Source: Sphaerospermopsis aphanizomenoides BCCUSP55 (lineage in GTDB: Bacteria; Cyanobacteriota; Cyanobacteriia; Cyanobacteriales; Nostocaceae). From it: a stretch of 53,272 nt of DNA. Position numbers and translations under genes: made by a program. The notes below the pieces were generated by a model, which did no database searches, was not told the DNA's origin, and saw only the letters and a program-made list of their open reading frames with translations. Location of the stretch: positions 1 through 53,272 of the forward strand of contig NZ_LUFH02000032.1 in NCBI RefSeq assembly GCF_001586785.1, read 5' to 3'. This document shows, piece by piece, positions 1 to 8,260 of the stretch. Within the stretch, counting starts at the first letter, position 1. Every line of letters begins with the position of its first letter.

Positions 1-337
1 ATTCAGCTATCAGTAATCAGCTATCAGCTTTTGTTTTTATTGAGATTGAATTAGTAATAAGATGCAGATTTTTATTAATTTACACAATTTTTAATTTAAT
101 AAGAGCAAATTACAGCCTAAAATTGATATTCTTCAGCTACTTGCTGACTGCTGAATGCTTATTGACAATTTAGTGTTTTCTTTTCAACTTTCTTTATCCC
201 CTATAGCCTTAATATACAGTCCTTATTGCTCCTAACATGATAGTAAGGTGTTTATGGCTGCTTCTTGTATCCTGCTTTGTAGTGCTAACTATTTAGCGTT
301 AATAATTTCCTGCTATACTAATAATATCAATTAATTC
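1..337. repeat. AT-rich leader with short iterated repeats
   Basis: No gene is visible here. The first 30 bases carry two tandem copies of a TCAGCTATCAG-type unit, and around 139-160 there is a GCTGACTGCTGAATGC-type run. Both are typical of the short tandem repeats scattered in Nostocales intergenic DNA. The last 100 bases before 338 must hold the promoter of the XRE gene, but no box stands out enough to mark. Confidence 0.4.
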
Positions 338-565
338 ATGCAAAAAATTTACATCTCAAAAGTCGCCCAACTGCGAAAACAAAAAAATCTAACTCAGCGC
401 CAACTAGCTGATTTAGTTGGAGTAGATCCTTCTACTGTGCGTAACTGGGAGCGAGAGCGAGGAGGGATAGAAACCTTCGTGAAACTGGCCAAACTTTGCA
501 AAACATTAGATTGCACTATTGAGGATTTGTTTGATGAAGTGCAGAAAGTTAAGGAGGATGACTAG
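338..565 (+). CDS. XRE-family helix-turn-helix regulator
   Basis: This 75-residue protein is essentially one Cro/C1-type helix-turn-helix domain. Residues about 10-65 fit the fold: VAQLRKQKNLTQRQLADLVG forms helices 1-2, VDPSTVRNWERE the recognition helix, and the IEDLF box ends the domain. There is no partner or effector domain, so it probably acts as a dimeric repressor or activator. It lies about 170 bp upstream of the PSN-repeat gene on the same strand. The palindromes inside that gene are reasonable candidate operators, which is inference only. An AAGGAGG lies at 551-557, at the 3' end of the gene, but no convincing gene follows it. Confidence 0.85.
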   Translation: MQKIYISKVAQLRKQKNLTQRQLADLVGVDPSTVRNWERERGGIETFVKLAKLCKTLDCTIEDLFDEVQKVKEDD

Positions 566-738
566 CTTTTTACCTGTTAATTTTATCACCTGTGTCATTG
601 CTGATCAACTAGAGCGATTCTCCTGTTTACGGTTTTGGAGGCTATCGCTGTTCACCAATGTAATCACCTTTGAAAGAGTGCCAGGGGGAATCGCCAAACC
701 CCTGAATATGCAAGGTTTATGGCATTTTACTAGAGTAT

Positions 739-1173
739 ATGGACAATACCCCTAGTAAAAATAGGGAACAGTCACAGATATCCCCTAGTAACAGCCCTAG
801 TAATTTACTAGGGGATATCCCGTTAAACCCTAGTAATTCCGATTTCTCCCCTAGTAATCAAAGCCCTAGTAATTTACTAGGGGATATCCCATCAAACCCT
901 AGTAATTCCGACTTCTCCCCTAGTAATGACAGCCCTAGTAAAATGCGCCGGCATAAAGGAGAAGGTAGCGGAAACATCCACTGGCGCACGATCAGCAAAA
1001 AAGGCAAAGATTACCCACAGGCTTATTATCATTTTGAGTTTTGGACTCAGGGCAATCGCCTGATCAAATCTTCTAAGTACATCCCTAAGCGGTTAATACA
1101 TCGAGTTGAGCAGTTAGAAAAACAGAAAGCACCCGTTAAAGACATTTTGCAAGTCTTAGGTGTAGAATTGTAA
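739..1173 (+). CDS. PSN-repeat protein with conserved C-terminal domain
   Basis: The 144-residue product has two parts. Residues 1-75 are low-complexity, built on the triplet Pro-Ser-Asn and two longer units containing NLLGDIP and NPSNSDFS. Residues about 80-144 look like a small folded domain rich in basic and aromatic residues (GNIHWRTISKKGKDYPQAYY) ending in a helical VEQLEKQKAPVKDILQVLG. I recall similar C-terminal domains in small cyanobacterial accessory proteins but cannot name the family. The repeat half may be dictated by DNA function, because the codons encode CCCTAGTAA repeats and palindromes. The ATG at 739 is the first in frame after an upstream stop. The gene follows the XRE regulator on the same strand. 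Confidence 0.6.
   Translation: MDNTPSKNREQSQISPSNSPSNLLGDIPLNPSNSDFSPSNQSPSNLLGDIPSNPSNSDFSPSNDSPSKMRRHKGEGSGNIHWRTISKKGKDYPQAYYHFEFWTQGNRLIKSSKYIPKRLIHRVEQLEKQKAPVKDILQVLGVEL
781..915. repeat. intragenic tandem repeat carrying 19-bp palindromes
   Basis: Two units of 66-69 bp lie in tandem inside the PSN gene. Each has the perfect palindrome CCCTAGTAA-T-TTACTAGGG (795-813 and 864-882), followed by GATATCCC. The core CCTAGTAA occurs about nine times between 748 and 942. The layout resembles iterons or an operator array rather than mere coding redundancy, but protein binding is inferred. Confidence 0.75.
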
Positions 1174-1396
1174 GCATTCAGATGTTAGCATTAACCATAT
1201 AGAGTTTTAAGTAAAATAGACTGATTTATCCAACTGTTTTCAGCCAAATTTACTGATACCAGAAATCACACCTGTTCTCTATCAAATTTAGTTCTGTCTA
1301 GCCCTATATGCGATTTATTTGCTGATATCTAGGAGGATGTTTTAAGTTTTTCAAACCACATTTTTAATTTCTCAAAAATTCTGGTAAAATTATTTG

Positions 1397-2203
1397 ATGT
1401 TTGACAATCTGTGTAAATTTCTTGTAGAAAACTTTTCTAGCGACTTTGCTACTTGGTTATTAGGTGAATCCATAGTCCTAACTGAGTTAAGTCCGAAAGA
1501 ACTATCTTTAGAACCAATTCGCGCTGATGCTCTTATTCTTCGACAATCAGCAGAAATAGTCTTGCATATTGAGTTTCAGACTCAACCAGACAAGAACATT
1601 CCTTTTCGCATGACAGATTACCGTTTGCGGGGGTATCGCCGCTTTCCTAACAAGCAAATGCGTCAAGTAGTAGTTTACTTGCAAAAGACTGATTCAGAAC
1701 TGGTTCAGCAAACCACATTTACTTTAGAAGAAACATTTCATCGTTTCCAGGTAATCCGCTTATGGGAACAACCGACAGAAACATTTTTGCAAACCCCCGG
1801 TTTATTGCCTTTTGCTGTTTTAAGCAACACTGATAATAAAGTCAACACTTTGCAGGAAGTGGCAACTGTCATTGATAACATCACCGACAAACAGATGCAA
1901 AGTAACCTAGCGGCATCTGCATTTATCTTAGCTGGGTTAGTATTAGAAAAAGAAGTGATTCAGCGTTTGCTGCGGAGAGATATTATGCGTGAGTCAGTCA
2001 CTTATCAATTATTGGTAGAAGAAGGACGGGAAGAAGGACGGGAAGAAGGACGAGAAGAAGGACGCTCAGAAACTGTTCGACTTGTTGCTGTCAATATGCT
2101 CAAGGAGGGTATGTCTATTGAAGTAGTTGCCAAAGTAACTGGTTTAACAGTTGAACAGGTAGAACAATTACAAACTACAGAAGCAGAAAACTCAGGTAAT
2201 TGA
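1397..2203 (+). CDS. Rpn family PD-(D/E)XK nuclease / transposase-like protein
   Basis: This is a cyanobacterial Rpn/YhgA-type protein, a family of PD-(D/E)XK nucleases linked to RecA-independent recombination. Counting from the ATG at 1397, the catalytic core is visible as Asp44 (RADALIL), then Glu59-x-Gln61 in HIEFQTQ. The downstream DYRLRGYRRFP segment is also typical. The central half is helical. Near the C-terminus EEGR is repeated four times from 12-bp GAAGGACGGGAA units at about 2029-2064, followed by a short helical ending (GMSIEVVAKVTGL). The ORF can be opened one codon earlier at a TTG, but ATG is preferred. It converges with the dnaN-like gene. Confidence 0.85.
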   Translation: MFDNLCKFLVENFSSDFATWLLGESIVLTELSPKELSLEPIRADALILRQSAEIVLHIEFQTQPDKNIPFRMTDYRLRGYRRFPNKQMRQVVVYLQKTDSELVQQTTFTLEETFHRFQVIRLWEQPTETFLQTPGLLPFAVLSNTDNKVNTLQEVATVIDNITDKQMQSNLAASAFILAGLVLEKEVIQRLLRRDIMRESVTYQLLVEEGREEGREEGREEGRSETVRLVAVNMLKEGMSIEVVAKVTGLTVEQVEQLQTTEAENSGN

Positions 2204-2229
2204 GTACAAATCGTATCTAATGCCAACTA

Positions 2230-2262
2230 CCTACACTGTACCTTTATTCAGGTCAGTGTAGG
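2230..2262. terminator. hairpin between convergent genes
   Basis: A strong stem-loop is formed by CCTACACTG (2230-2238) and CAGTGTAGG (2254-2262). Inner ACCT and AGGT segments extend the pairing. It lies between the converging nuclease and dnaN-like genes, so it could serve both strands. No uridine run follows, so a canonical intrinsic terminator is not proven. Confidence 0.5.
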
Positions 2263-2304
2263 CTTGCAAGCTGATTTTTGTCAGTATGTGACAGTTAATA
2301 GTTA

Positions 2305-3837
2305 TTAAGCTTTTGGAATATAAAGTGGTAGCAAGAAATGACGCATAGACATTTCCACATCTGGATTTGGTCTGTCTCCATAAGGAACTAACATAGCCGG
2401 ATGATCGGATTGCTGTAAGTGCATTTTGATACTCGTACTAGGAATAGCTTTAGCAGCTTCTATCAGATACTTGAGATTAAACTGAATATTCAACATCATT
2501 TCTGATGGTAAATTAGCAACAATCACCAAATCCCCTTTACCAAATTCCCGTTCAATAGATAACCGTAATTGCTGTAAACTGCCATCAAACTGCAAATAAA
2601 TTCCTAGTGCTTTCTTATCCGTTAATACAGCTAACCGTTCCAGTGCTTTAACCAACGGTGCTTTTTCTAAAATCACCTCTTTTTCAAAACTAAATTGAGC
2701 TAATAATTGTTCACAATCAGGATAAATTCCTTCCAGAACTGGACAGCTAAGAATGACATCTTGCCAAGCCAAACCCAAACGATTACTTTGGGCATCATAC
2801 AGCATATTTATTGATTCTACATCATCACCTAAATTTCGTGCTATTTCTCTTACCACACGACCAGGCAGAGTAAATTTAATCATCTCGTCAGATGTAACTT
2901 GTTGACGTGGTTTTCTACCAATTCCTTGAGTTGAAAGTTCAGTAATAGCAACTCGATGTCCATCAGTACCTATCAACTTTAATTTCTCCTGTGTAAGTTG
3001 AACATGAACTCCAGTCACAATATATTTATTTTCATCAGTGCTAACTGCATAAAGCACACTTTTCAAACCATCTTTGAAAACGATTGTTGGCAAAGAAACA
3101 GGAGTAGTATCAATGATATTAGTAGGTGGAAACTCCTCAGCACCGATACCTTTAATTTCATATTTACCATCGGTATCAGATATACTAAGAGAATATATCC
3201 TTGTTGACTGCTCCTCTTCTGTCAGATGTATTATTTGAGTTTGACTATTCAGAGAAATATTACCATGAGGACAATGCTTGACTATCTCAAATAACATTTG
3301 CACTGGTACAGTAATTTCACCCTTTAATAACACCTGCGCTGCAAAACTCGCTTGAATTGTTAATGCTAAATCTGTGACAGTTAGATGTATTTGTTGTGTT
3401 TCAACATCTGCAATAATTAGGACATTGGCAAGAATAGGATGACTCGGTTTAGCTGGTGTAGCACAATGGACTAAAAACAGCGCATTGTAAAATTTAGTTT
3501 GTTCACAAATCACGTCCATTCCTAATTCTATAATTGGTTGAGGAGTTGATTCTTTTTTTGGTGATTTTTTCTTAGTTCGCTGTTTTTGAATTGTTCCATC
3601 TGAAGTGTCAGAATTAATAGAGGTAGATTTTTTCTTTTTACGTACAGGGATTTCTGTGCTATTTGTTGATACTCCATCTTCTATTTCAGTAGTAGCAGCA
3701 TTTTTAGTTTTTGTCTTTTCTATTTGAGTACCAACAGTATTTGTTTGTTTTGCCTTTTCTGTTTCAGTAGTAGCAGCACTTGTTTGTTTTGTCTGCTTTG
3801 CAGTTTTTACCTTTTGTTTTTGCGCTGTTTGAGTCAT
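2305..3837 (-). CDS. DNA polymerase III beta subunit (sliding clamp) paralogue with long N-terminal tail
   Basis: Residues about 105-510 match the three-domain beta clamp: an N-terminal IIELGMDVICEQTKFYNAL segment, the central HPILANVLIIAD and TDGHRVAI segments, and a third domain with IPSTSIKMHLQ. The first ~100 residues are an unusual Lys/Thr/Gln-rich tail with repeated TEKAKQTNT/TEIE-like units and KKKKS clusters. The product is therefore 510 residues against about 370-390 for a housekeeping DnaN. The C-terminus ends HFLLPLYIPKA rather than the usual VMPMRL type. It is likely an accessory clamp of a plasmid or mobile element. The ATG at 3837 has AAAGGA upstream on the minus strand. No other replisome gene is adjacent, though a helicase lies 1.7 kb away. 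Confidence 0.85.
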   Translation of the reverse strand: MTQTAQKQKVKTAKQTKQTSAATTETEKAKQTNTVGTQIEKTKTKNAATTEIEDGVSTNSTEIPVRKKKKSTSINSDTSDGTIQKQRTKKKSPKKESTPQPIIELGMDVICEQTKFYNALFLVHCATPAKPSHPILANVLIIADVETQQIHLTVTDLALTIQASFAAQVLLKGEITVPVQMLFEIVKHCPHGNISLNSQTQIIHLTEEEQSTRIYSLSISDTDGKYEIKGIGAEEFPPTNIIDTTPVSLPTIVFKDGLKSVLYAVSTDENKYIVTGVHVQLTQEKLKLIGTDGHRVAITELSTQGIGRKPRQQVTSDEMIKFTLPGRVVREIARNLGDDVESINMLYDAQSNRLGLAWQDVILSCPVLEGIYPDCEQLLAQFSFEKEVILEKAPLVKALERLAVLTDKKALGIYLQFDGSLQQLRLSIEREFGKGDLVIVANLPSEMMLNIQFNLKYLIEAAKAIPSTSIKMHLQQSDHPAMLVPYGDRPNPDVEMSMRHFLLPLYIPKA

Positions 3838-3954
3838 GATCCTTTATCTCTGATTGCATCATGACTATAAGACTGCGATAGCAGAAACAAATTTTATGAA
3901 TCTATAAATCAATTTTTCAAGCGATCATTTAATCTATAACCATAACTAATAATT

Positions 3955-4056
3955 TACAGCATATCCGAGGTTGATGAGGTACAGTAAAAGATTGAATTTA
4001 GGTGTTATAATTACCTTTTGAAATTGGTGTAACTCACTGAATTTTAAAATGCTGTA
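3955..4056. repeat. MITE-like palindromic repeat, copy A
   Basis: This 102-bp element is bounded by TACAGCA and TGCTGTA. It has an internal GAGGTACAGTA on the left half and a TTGGTGTAACTCA block on the right half. It is a diverged relative of the 103-bp copies at 5219 and 7236. It lies in the 388-bp gap between the dnaN-like gene and the methyltransferase, where I see nothing else. Confidence 0.6.
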
Positions 4057-4225
4057 ACTCTAGTAATACTAAATGCCAAGTAAAAGTTTAACCAACTTAA
4101 AATAGTTATAAAATCAGGATTTTTATCTCAGGCTTTTCTCACGGTTGGGATAGGATTGCTATAGTAGACTAGGATAAACTCCTAAATATAACTAAATCCG
4201 AAAAAGTATAAAATTAAATGAAGTT

Positions 4226-4882
4226 GTGCCTTGGGGTAGAACACTGCAAGAGTATAAGCTAATGTTTAATCTATCTGAAACAGACCTGAACAAGAAAATT
4301 CTGGGCTGTGGTGATGGTCCAGCCAGCTTCAACGCTGAAATGACAGAACTGGGATATTCAGTTATTTCTATTGACCCCATTTATGATTTTTCTGAAGACC
4401 AAATTAGACAACGAGTTCAAGAAACTTATGAACCAATTATATCCCAGGTAAGACAAAATGCAGACCGCTATGTTTGGAATAATTTTCATGATGCACAACA
4501 ACTTGGTGACGCTCGTTTGGCAGCAATGGAGAAATTTTTACTGGACTATGAAACTGGGAGAAAAGCAGGACGTTATTTATCACAATCTTTACCCAAATTA
4601 GAATTTGGTGATAATCAATTTGAACTATGCGTTTGTTCTCATTTACTCTTTCTTTATTCTGACCAACTATCTCTCGATTTTCACATTGCATCTATTTATG
4701 AACTCTTGAGAATCGCAAAAGAAGTGAGGATTTTTCCCTTAGTTAAACTTGATTGTGAACCATCACCTTATCTTGAACCAGTATTTAATCTCTTTTCTAT
4801 TCAACAGTTTAATATCGAAATACAACCCGTTGGTTATGAATTTCAAAAAGGTGGAAATCAAATGTTGAAAATAAAGAGATAA
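4226..4882 (+). CDS. class I SAM-dependent methyltransferase
   Basis: Motif I is KILGCGDGPASFNAEMT (residues about 24-40), the SAM-binding glycine loop, followed by an acidic end to strand 2 (SIDPIY). A later strand, FELCVCSHLLFLYSDQ, matches motif post-I and II regions. The 218-residue product belongs to a cyanobacterial family of uncharacterised methyltransferases that begins with a PWGR segment. For that reason the GTG at 4226 was chosen rather than the ATG at 4262, although no clear ribosome binding site precedes it. The substrate is unknown. It stands alone between two MITE copies. Confidence 0.8.
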   Translation: MPWGRTLQEYKLMFNLSETDLNKKILGCGDGPASFNAEMTELGYSVISIDPIYDFSEDQIRQRVQETYEPIISQVRQNADRYVWNNFHDAQQLGDARLAAMEKFLLDYETGRKAGRYLSQSLPKLEFGDNQFELCVCSHLLFLYSDQLSLDFHIASIYELLRIAKEVRIFPLVKLDCEPSPYLEPVFNLFSIQQFNIEIQPVGYEFQKGGNQMLKIKR

Positions 4883-4884
4883 TC

Positions 4885-5169
4885 AGGACTTACGCTAACA
4901 AAATTTATCATTGCATCTGTAACTTAATGGAGGGAAGCAATAGCAAATTTTTATGATATTATGTTTTCATAATACCCTGCGGGTAAGGTCAACGCAATGA
5001 TGTAATTACAGCAAAATATGGCTTACGCCACGCTACGCTATCAGGAGTCAGTTTAGCAGTGCTTTACTCGTACAGGAGTAAAAGTGGCTTTGTGTATAGG
5101 TTTCAATTTAGATTTTGTACCTCATTGATCTGCAATCTGCTGTATGTACATTATACTTGTGTAAGTCCT
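4885..5169. mobile_element. putative 285-bp non-autonomous element
   Basis: The ends AGGACTTACGC (4885-4895) and GTGTAAGTCCT (5159-5169) form an 11-bp inverted repeat with one mismatch, a sequence I associate with cyanobacterial insertion-sequence ends. There is no transposase ORF inside. The interior has a TGGCTTACGCCACGCTACGC-type repeat (about 5020-5045) and a half copy of the TACAGCA MITE (5119-5144). The element starts two bases after the methyltransferase stop codon. Confidence 0.45.
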
Positions 5170-5218
5170 AATAATTCCTAACTATTCCAACAATTCTCTA
5201 CCTTGTAAATTACAGAGA

Positions 5219-5321
5219 TACAGCACTTTTGGAGTAAAGGAGGTACACCAATTTTAGAAGGTTGTTTTAAAACTTCAACTTCAATCGGTTACTGTACCTC
5301 ATAAACCTCGAATCTGCTGTA
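5219..5321. repeat. MITE-like palindromic repeat, copy B (inverted)
   Basis: This 103-bp element has ends TACAGCA and TGCTGTA. It is almost the reverse complement of the copy at 7236-7338, sharing blocks such as GGTTACTGTACCTCATAAAC. It occupies the middle of the 600-bp gap upstream of the helicase stop codon. The rest of that gap (5322-5532) shows nothing I can identify. Confidence 0.7.
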
Positions 5322-5532
5322 AGTAATGGGAACGCGGTATGGAAAATGTGTAATTTATCTCAACTAAATTATTAGTGATTCCTACCTAAACAATACGAAA
5401 ATGTGAAAGCAAAAACCTATGTATCGAAACGTGCTAATTGAAAATTAAACCACGCAACCACAAAGAAACTTGCGCTACTCTCAAATTTCAAAATATGGTT
5501 ATTTTAGTTGAGGATTCTTAGCCGTTTATAGA

Positions 5533-6930
5533 TTACCGGATTACCAAAATACGCTGTCTAGCTCGTGAACTAGCAACATAATACAAACGATTAAACTCCT
5601 TAATTTTAGCTAGAATTGATTTGTTATCCTCTCCCCGTTCTGGATTCAATCGCTTACTCAAATCTTGTCCATCAATACCTGCTTCTAAGAAAGTGCTACC
5701 TTGACTATTATGCACAGTTAATGCAAAGCAATTTCTGATATTAGCAAACTGCTCTAAATGTTTATAGTATTGCTTCCACAGGAAAGGATTACGTTTGGCA
5801 CTTCTGAGCAACCGTTGAGTTTCTTGTTTAAATCGTTTCTCTTCATCTTCATGTAAAACGTAAATTTGACGCACAATTGCTTCATCTGTTTCTACTTTCA
5901 ATCTCCAAGCATCATAGTTGTTATAACGTTCTGCCAACACATCTACAACATTAAATTCTGTAGATGTAGAAAGAATGGCAGTTTTTCCATCAGGTGCTAT
6001 CACCGGATCTCTAGTAATTAATCTTTCCCCAGGAATAAATCTGTTAGCATTCTTCCCATACAAATATGTCCGAATTTGTTGATTATAAAAGTCAACTTGG
6101 GCATTAGTCCATGATAAAATACGGAAACAATCTGGATTATGCACAAATTCTTTAGACATCTTTTTGCACGCATACCGCAGTAAAGTTTGACGTTTTACCA
6201 TGAGCGAACCGTTGCTTTTATCAGGTAAATATTTAGCAAAGGGATTAAATGGTTGTTTACTTTGAGTAACTGCATAGCGAGCAGCAGTAACAAACTCTAA
6301 TAAAGGACTATCAATTCCTTGACGGACAACTTGAGTTAATACTGCTTTATTTGCTACTTGAAAGCTGAGAGATTTTCTTTCATTGACTGGATTTAATTGT
6401 GCAGGGTCGCCCATGAGAATAATTTTGATTTGTGTCCAGGGTGATGATTGATTAGCAACATTTTCAATCCAATGCCACAGTTGTTTGCCAATCATGGAAC
6501 ATTCATCAATAAAGACAACATCAAATAAATTGATGTAGGATGGTCCTATCTGCTCCAGTATTTTCTCTTTACCTCTAGTCACCATTCCTAATCCTAGTAA
6601 TTGGTGAATTGTAAAGAATTCTACGTTAGTTACTCCATTTTCTGCTGCCATCCTTCGCAGTACACCTACTGCTTTATTTGTGGGTGCAGTTAATACAACT
6701 TTTTTACCTGTAGCTACCAGCACTTTTACAAGTTGGAATACTATGGTTGATTTCCCAGTTCCGGCAAATCCTACTAACAGAAATAAAGCAGCAGTGACGG
6801 TTGGTTGGACAAATGTCCACATTTTATCTAAGGCTTTTTGCTGCTGTTGAGTAAATTGAAATGGAAAAGAATTTGTGGTCAGGAAATTAGGAAGTGTTTC
6901 TAGCATAGTTGCTTCGTTAATTCCATTCAT
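5533..6930 (-). CDS. SF1 DNA helicase, Dda/RecD2-like
   Basis: This is an ATP-dependent superfamily 1 helicase expected to unwind or remodel DNA. Counting from the ATG at 6930, Walker A is GFAGTGKST (residues 54-62) and motif Ia is VLTAPTNKAV. Walker B is VFIDECSMIG with Asp142-Glu143, motif III is ILMGDPAQLNP, and the UvrD-type C-terminal motifs are LTVHNSQGSTF and YVASSRAR. Length (465) and layout fit the Dda/PIF1-related single-chain helicases of phages and plasmids rather than RecD of RecBCD. A TTG four codons upstream could also start it. It stands alone and could cooperate with the accessory clamp in replication or recombination, which is inference. Confidence 0.88.
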   Translation of the reverse strand: MNGINEATMLETLPNFLTTNSFPFQFTQQQQKALDKMWTFVQPTVTAALFLLVGFAGTGKSTIVFQLVKVLVATGKKVVLTAPTNKAVGVLRRMAAENGVTNVEFFTIHQLLGLGMVTRGKEKILEQIGPSYINLFDVVFIDECSMIGKQLWHWIENVANQSSPWTQIKIILMGDPAQLNPVNERKSLSFQVANKAVLTQVVRQGIDSPLLEFVTAARYAVTQSKQPFNPFAKYLPDKSNGSLMVKRQTLLRYACKKMSKEFVHNPDCFRILSWTNAQVDFYNQQIRTYLYGKNANRFIPGERLITRDPVIAPDGKTAILSTSTEFNVVDVLAERYNNYDAWRLKVETDEAIVRQIYVLHEDEEKRFKQETQRLLRSAKRNPFLWKQYYKHLEQFANIRNCFALTVHNSQGSTFLEAGIDGQDLSKRLNPERGEDNKSILAKIKEFNRLYYVASSRARQRILVIR

Positions 6931-7235
6931 TGATCCACTCAATGCAGCGTTAGCTGTTTGGTTAATTCAAAACTACACTCCTTTTAGTATCAAATATTTA
7001 ACAGGGGTGTAAGAGCAGTCATAGCAAGGTTATTTAATTCTAGATTTAAGCAACGAACGAATTTAGGTATTTTCAGCCGCCGTGAGATAGAATCCCTGAA
7101 GGTTAAAATAAAGCATTATCGTAAATACATAAAATGTCAAATTTTAGAATGAAACAGCCGAGGCAGTCAGAGGTAAGTCTCTGAAGCAATTAATTTGGGG
7201 AGTGATATCATGTCTCCCCTTCAGCACTTGCGATA
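6931..7235. other. non-coding gap, left part
   Basis: This stretch upstream of the helicase start has no convincing ORF. Two short hairpins are visible: AGAGG/CTCT around 7170, and GGGGAG (7198-7203) with CTCCCC (7214-7219). The latter is too short and lacks a T-run, so I leave it unassigned. A helicase promoter should be here but cannot be pinned down by eye. Confidence 0.3.
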
Positions 7236-7338
7236 TACAGCAGATTCGAGGTTTATGAGGTACAGTAACCGATTGAATTTCAAGTTTTAAAACTACCTTC
7301 TAAAATTGGTGTACCTCATTTACTCCAAAAGTGCTGTA
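7236..7338. repeat. MITE-like palindromic repeat, copy C
   Basis: This is a 103-bp element with TACAGCA at 7236-7242 and TGCTGTA at 7332-7338. Internal GAGGTACAG and GGTGTACCTC segments add to its palindromic character. It is the reference copy for the family and lies 165 bp upstream of the acetoacetate-decarboxylase-like gene. Confidence 0.7.
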
Positions 7339-7503
7339 AATTGTTTGTGCAGAAATCCAAAAATTCTTTTTCCCCCTGCATCTTGCCCCCATGCGGTTTC
7401 TTAATGATAATAAGTATTTAACCGGTGATGATATGATACCTGGGAAATAGAGATGAAGTGGCATCAGAGATTAAAATAAAAGACGTAAGCATTTTCCAGA
7501 AAT

Positions 7504-8166
7504 ATGACATATCCAAATGCTCCTTGGAAACTTGAAGGCTATGCCATTCAAACCTTGCACTTAGTTGATATCAAGCAAGCTGTTTCTTTTGTTCCCTCCG
7601 AATTAGAGATTGTTTCCCTTTTACCCGCTAAAACTTTGGCGGGAACTTATGTATCTTCCTATGAAGCTGGTTCTTTATTGGAATACAATGAATTAATTGT
7701 AGTTCCAGCTTTTGTACGCTATCAAGGATATATTGGTGCTTGGATTTCCCATATTTATGTAGATAATGAAGATTCCGTAGCTGGAGGTAGGGAAATTTGG
7801 GGATTACCCAAAGAAATGGCTGAATTTAGCTGGGATAATCATGGTAAGGTTAGTGTTAAACAAAACCAAAGGGAGTTATACCAACTGTCTTATAAAAAAG
7901 ACTGGTTGAGCTTATCTACATGGTGGAAACAAGAATTGAGAGGTAATGCTTTCGGCGGTTTAGGTTCTGAGTTACTATATTTTCAAAATAGTTTTCAGTC
8001 TCAAATAAGCTTATTAAAATCTAATTTAGAAATTCCCCAACACAGCCCTTTTGCTTCTTTAGGTTTAGGTCAGCCTTGGTTAACTGTAAAATTGCAAAAG
8101 TTAGAATTATTGGCTGGTGTACCCAAATTACTTGGTAATGAAGTCATTAATTTGAGTTATAATTGA
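7504..8166 (+). CDS. acetoacetate decarboxylase family protein
   Basis: The 220-residue sequence fits the acetoacetate decarboxylase (ADC) fold. It has an N-terminal PWKLEGYAIQ, a central LIVVPAFVRYQG, and the hallmark GGREIWGLPKEMAEF. Lys103 aligns with the Schiff-base lysine of true ADC. The neighbouring lysine that lowers its pKa is replaced by Glu104, so classical decarboxylation of acetoacetate is doubtful. The relatives known as ADC-like often have other substrates. It ends with a short stop-proximal tail and no neighbour suggests a pathway. Confidence 0.8.
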   Translation: MTYPNAPWKLEGYAIQTLHLVDIKQAVSFVPSELEIVSLLPAKTLAGTYVSSYEAGSLLEYNELIVVPAFVRYQGYIGAWISHIYVDNEDSVAGGREIWGLPKEMAEFSWDNHGKVSVKQNQRELYQLSYKKDWLSLSTWWKQELRGNAFGGLGSELLYFQNSFQSQISLLKSNLEIPQHSPFASLGLGQPWLTVKLQKLELLAGVPKLLGNEVINLSYN

Positions 8167-8260
8167 TTGTTAATACGGAAATTGAAACCTCTATCTTATT
8201 TGAATAAAAATTTTAGAAATACCAACAGGATGTAATTATGGCAATGAAGTCCAGGGATTT

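Noticed and set aside
519-755. Open frame overlapping the end of the XRE gene (from 558 preceded directly by AAGGAGG)
   Set aside because: The Shine-Dalgarno abuts the ATG with no spacer, the sequence shows no recognisable domain, and it overlaps both neighbours. Kept out of the gene list.
338-1173. XRE plus PSN genes as a toxin-antitoxin pair
   Set aside because: Neither product resembles a known toxin, and the 170-bp gap and low-complexity repeats do not fit the usual tight operon.
7140-7225. Hairpins GGGGAG/CTCCCC and AGAGG/CTCT as a possible IS200/IS605 end or small RNA
   Set aside because: Stems are short, no TnpA or TnpB gene is nearby and there is no T-run, so no element or RNA could be supported.
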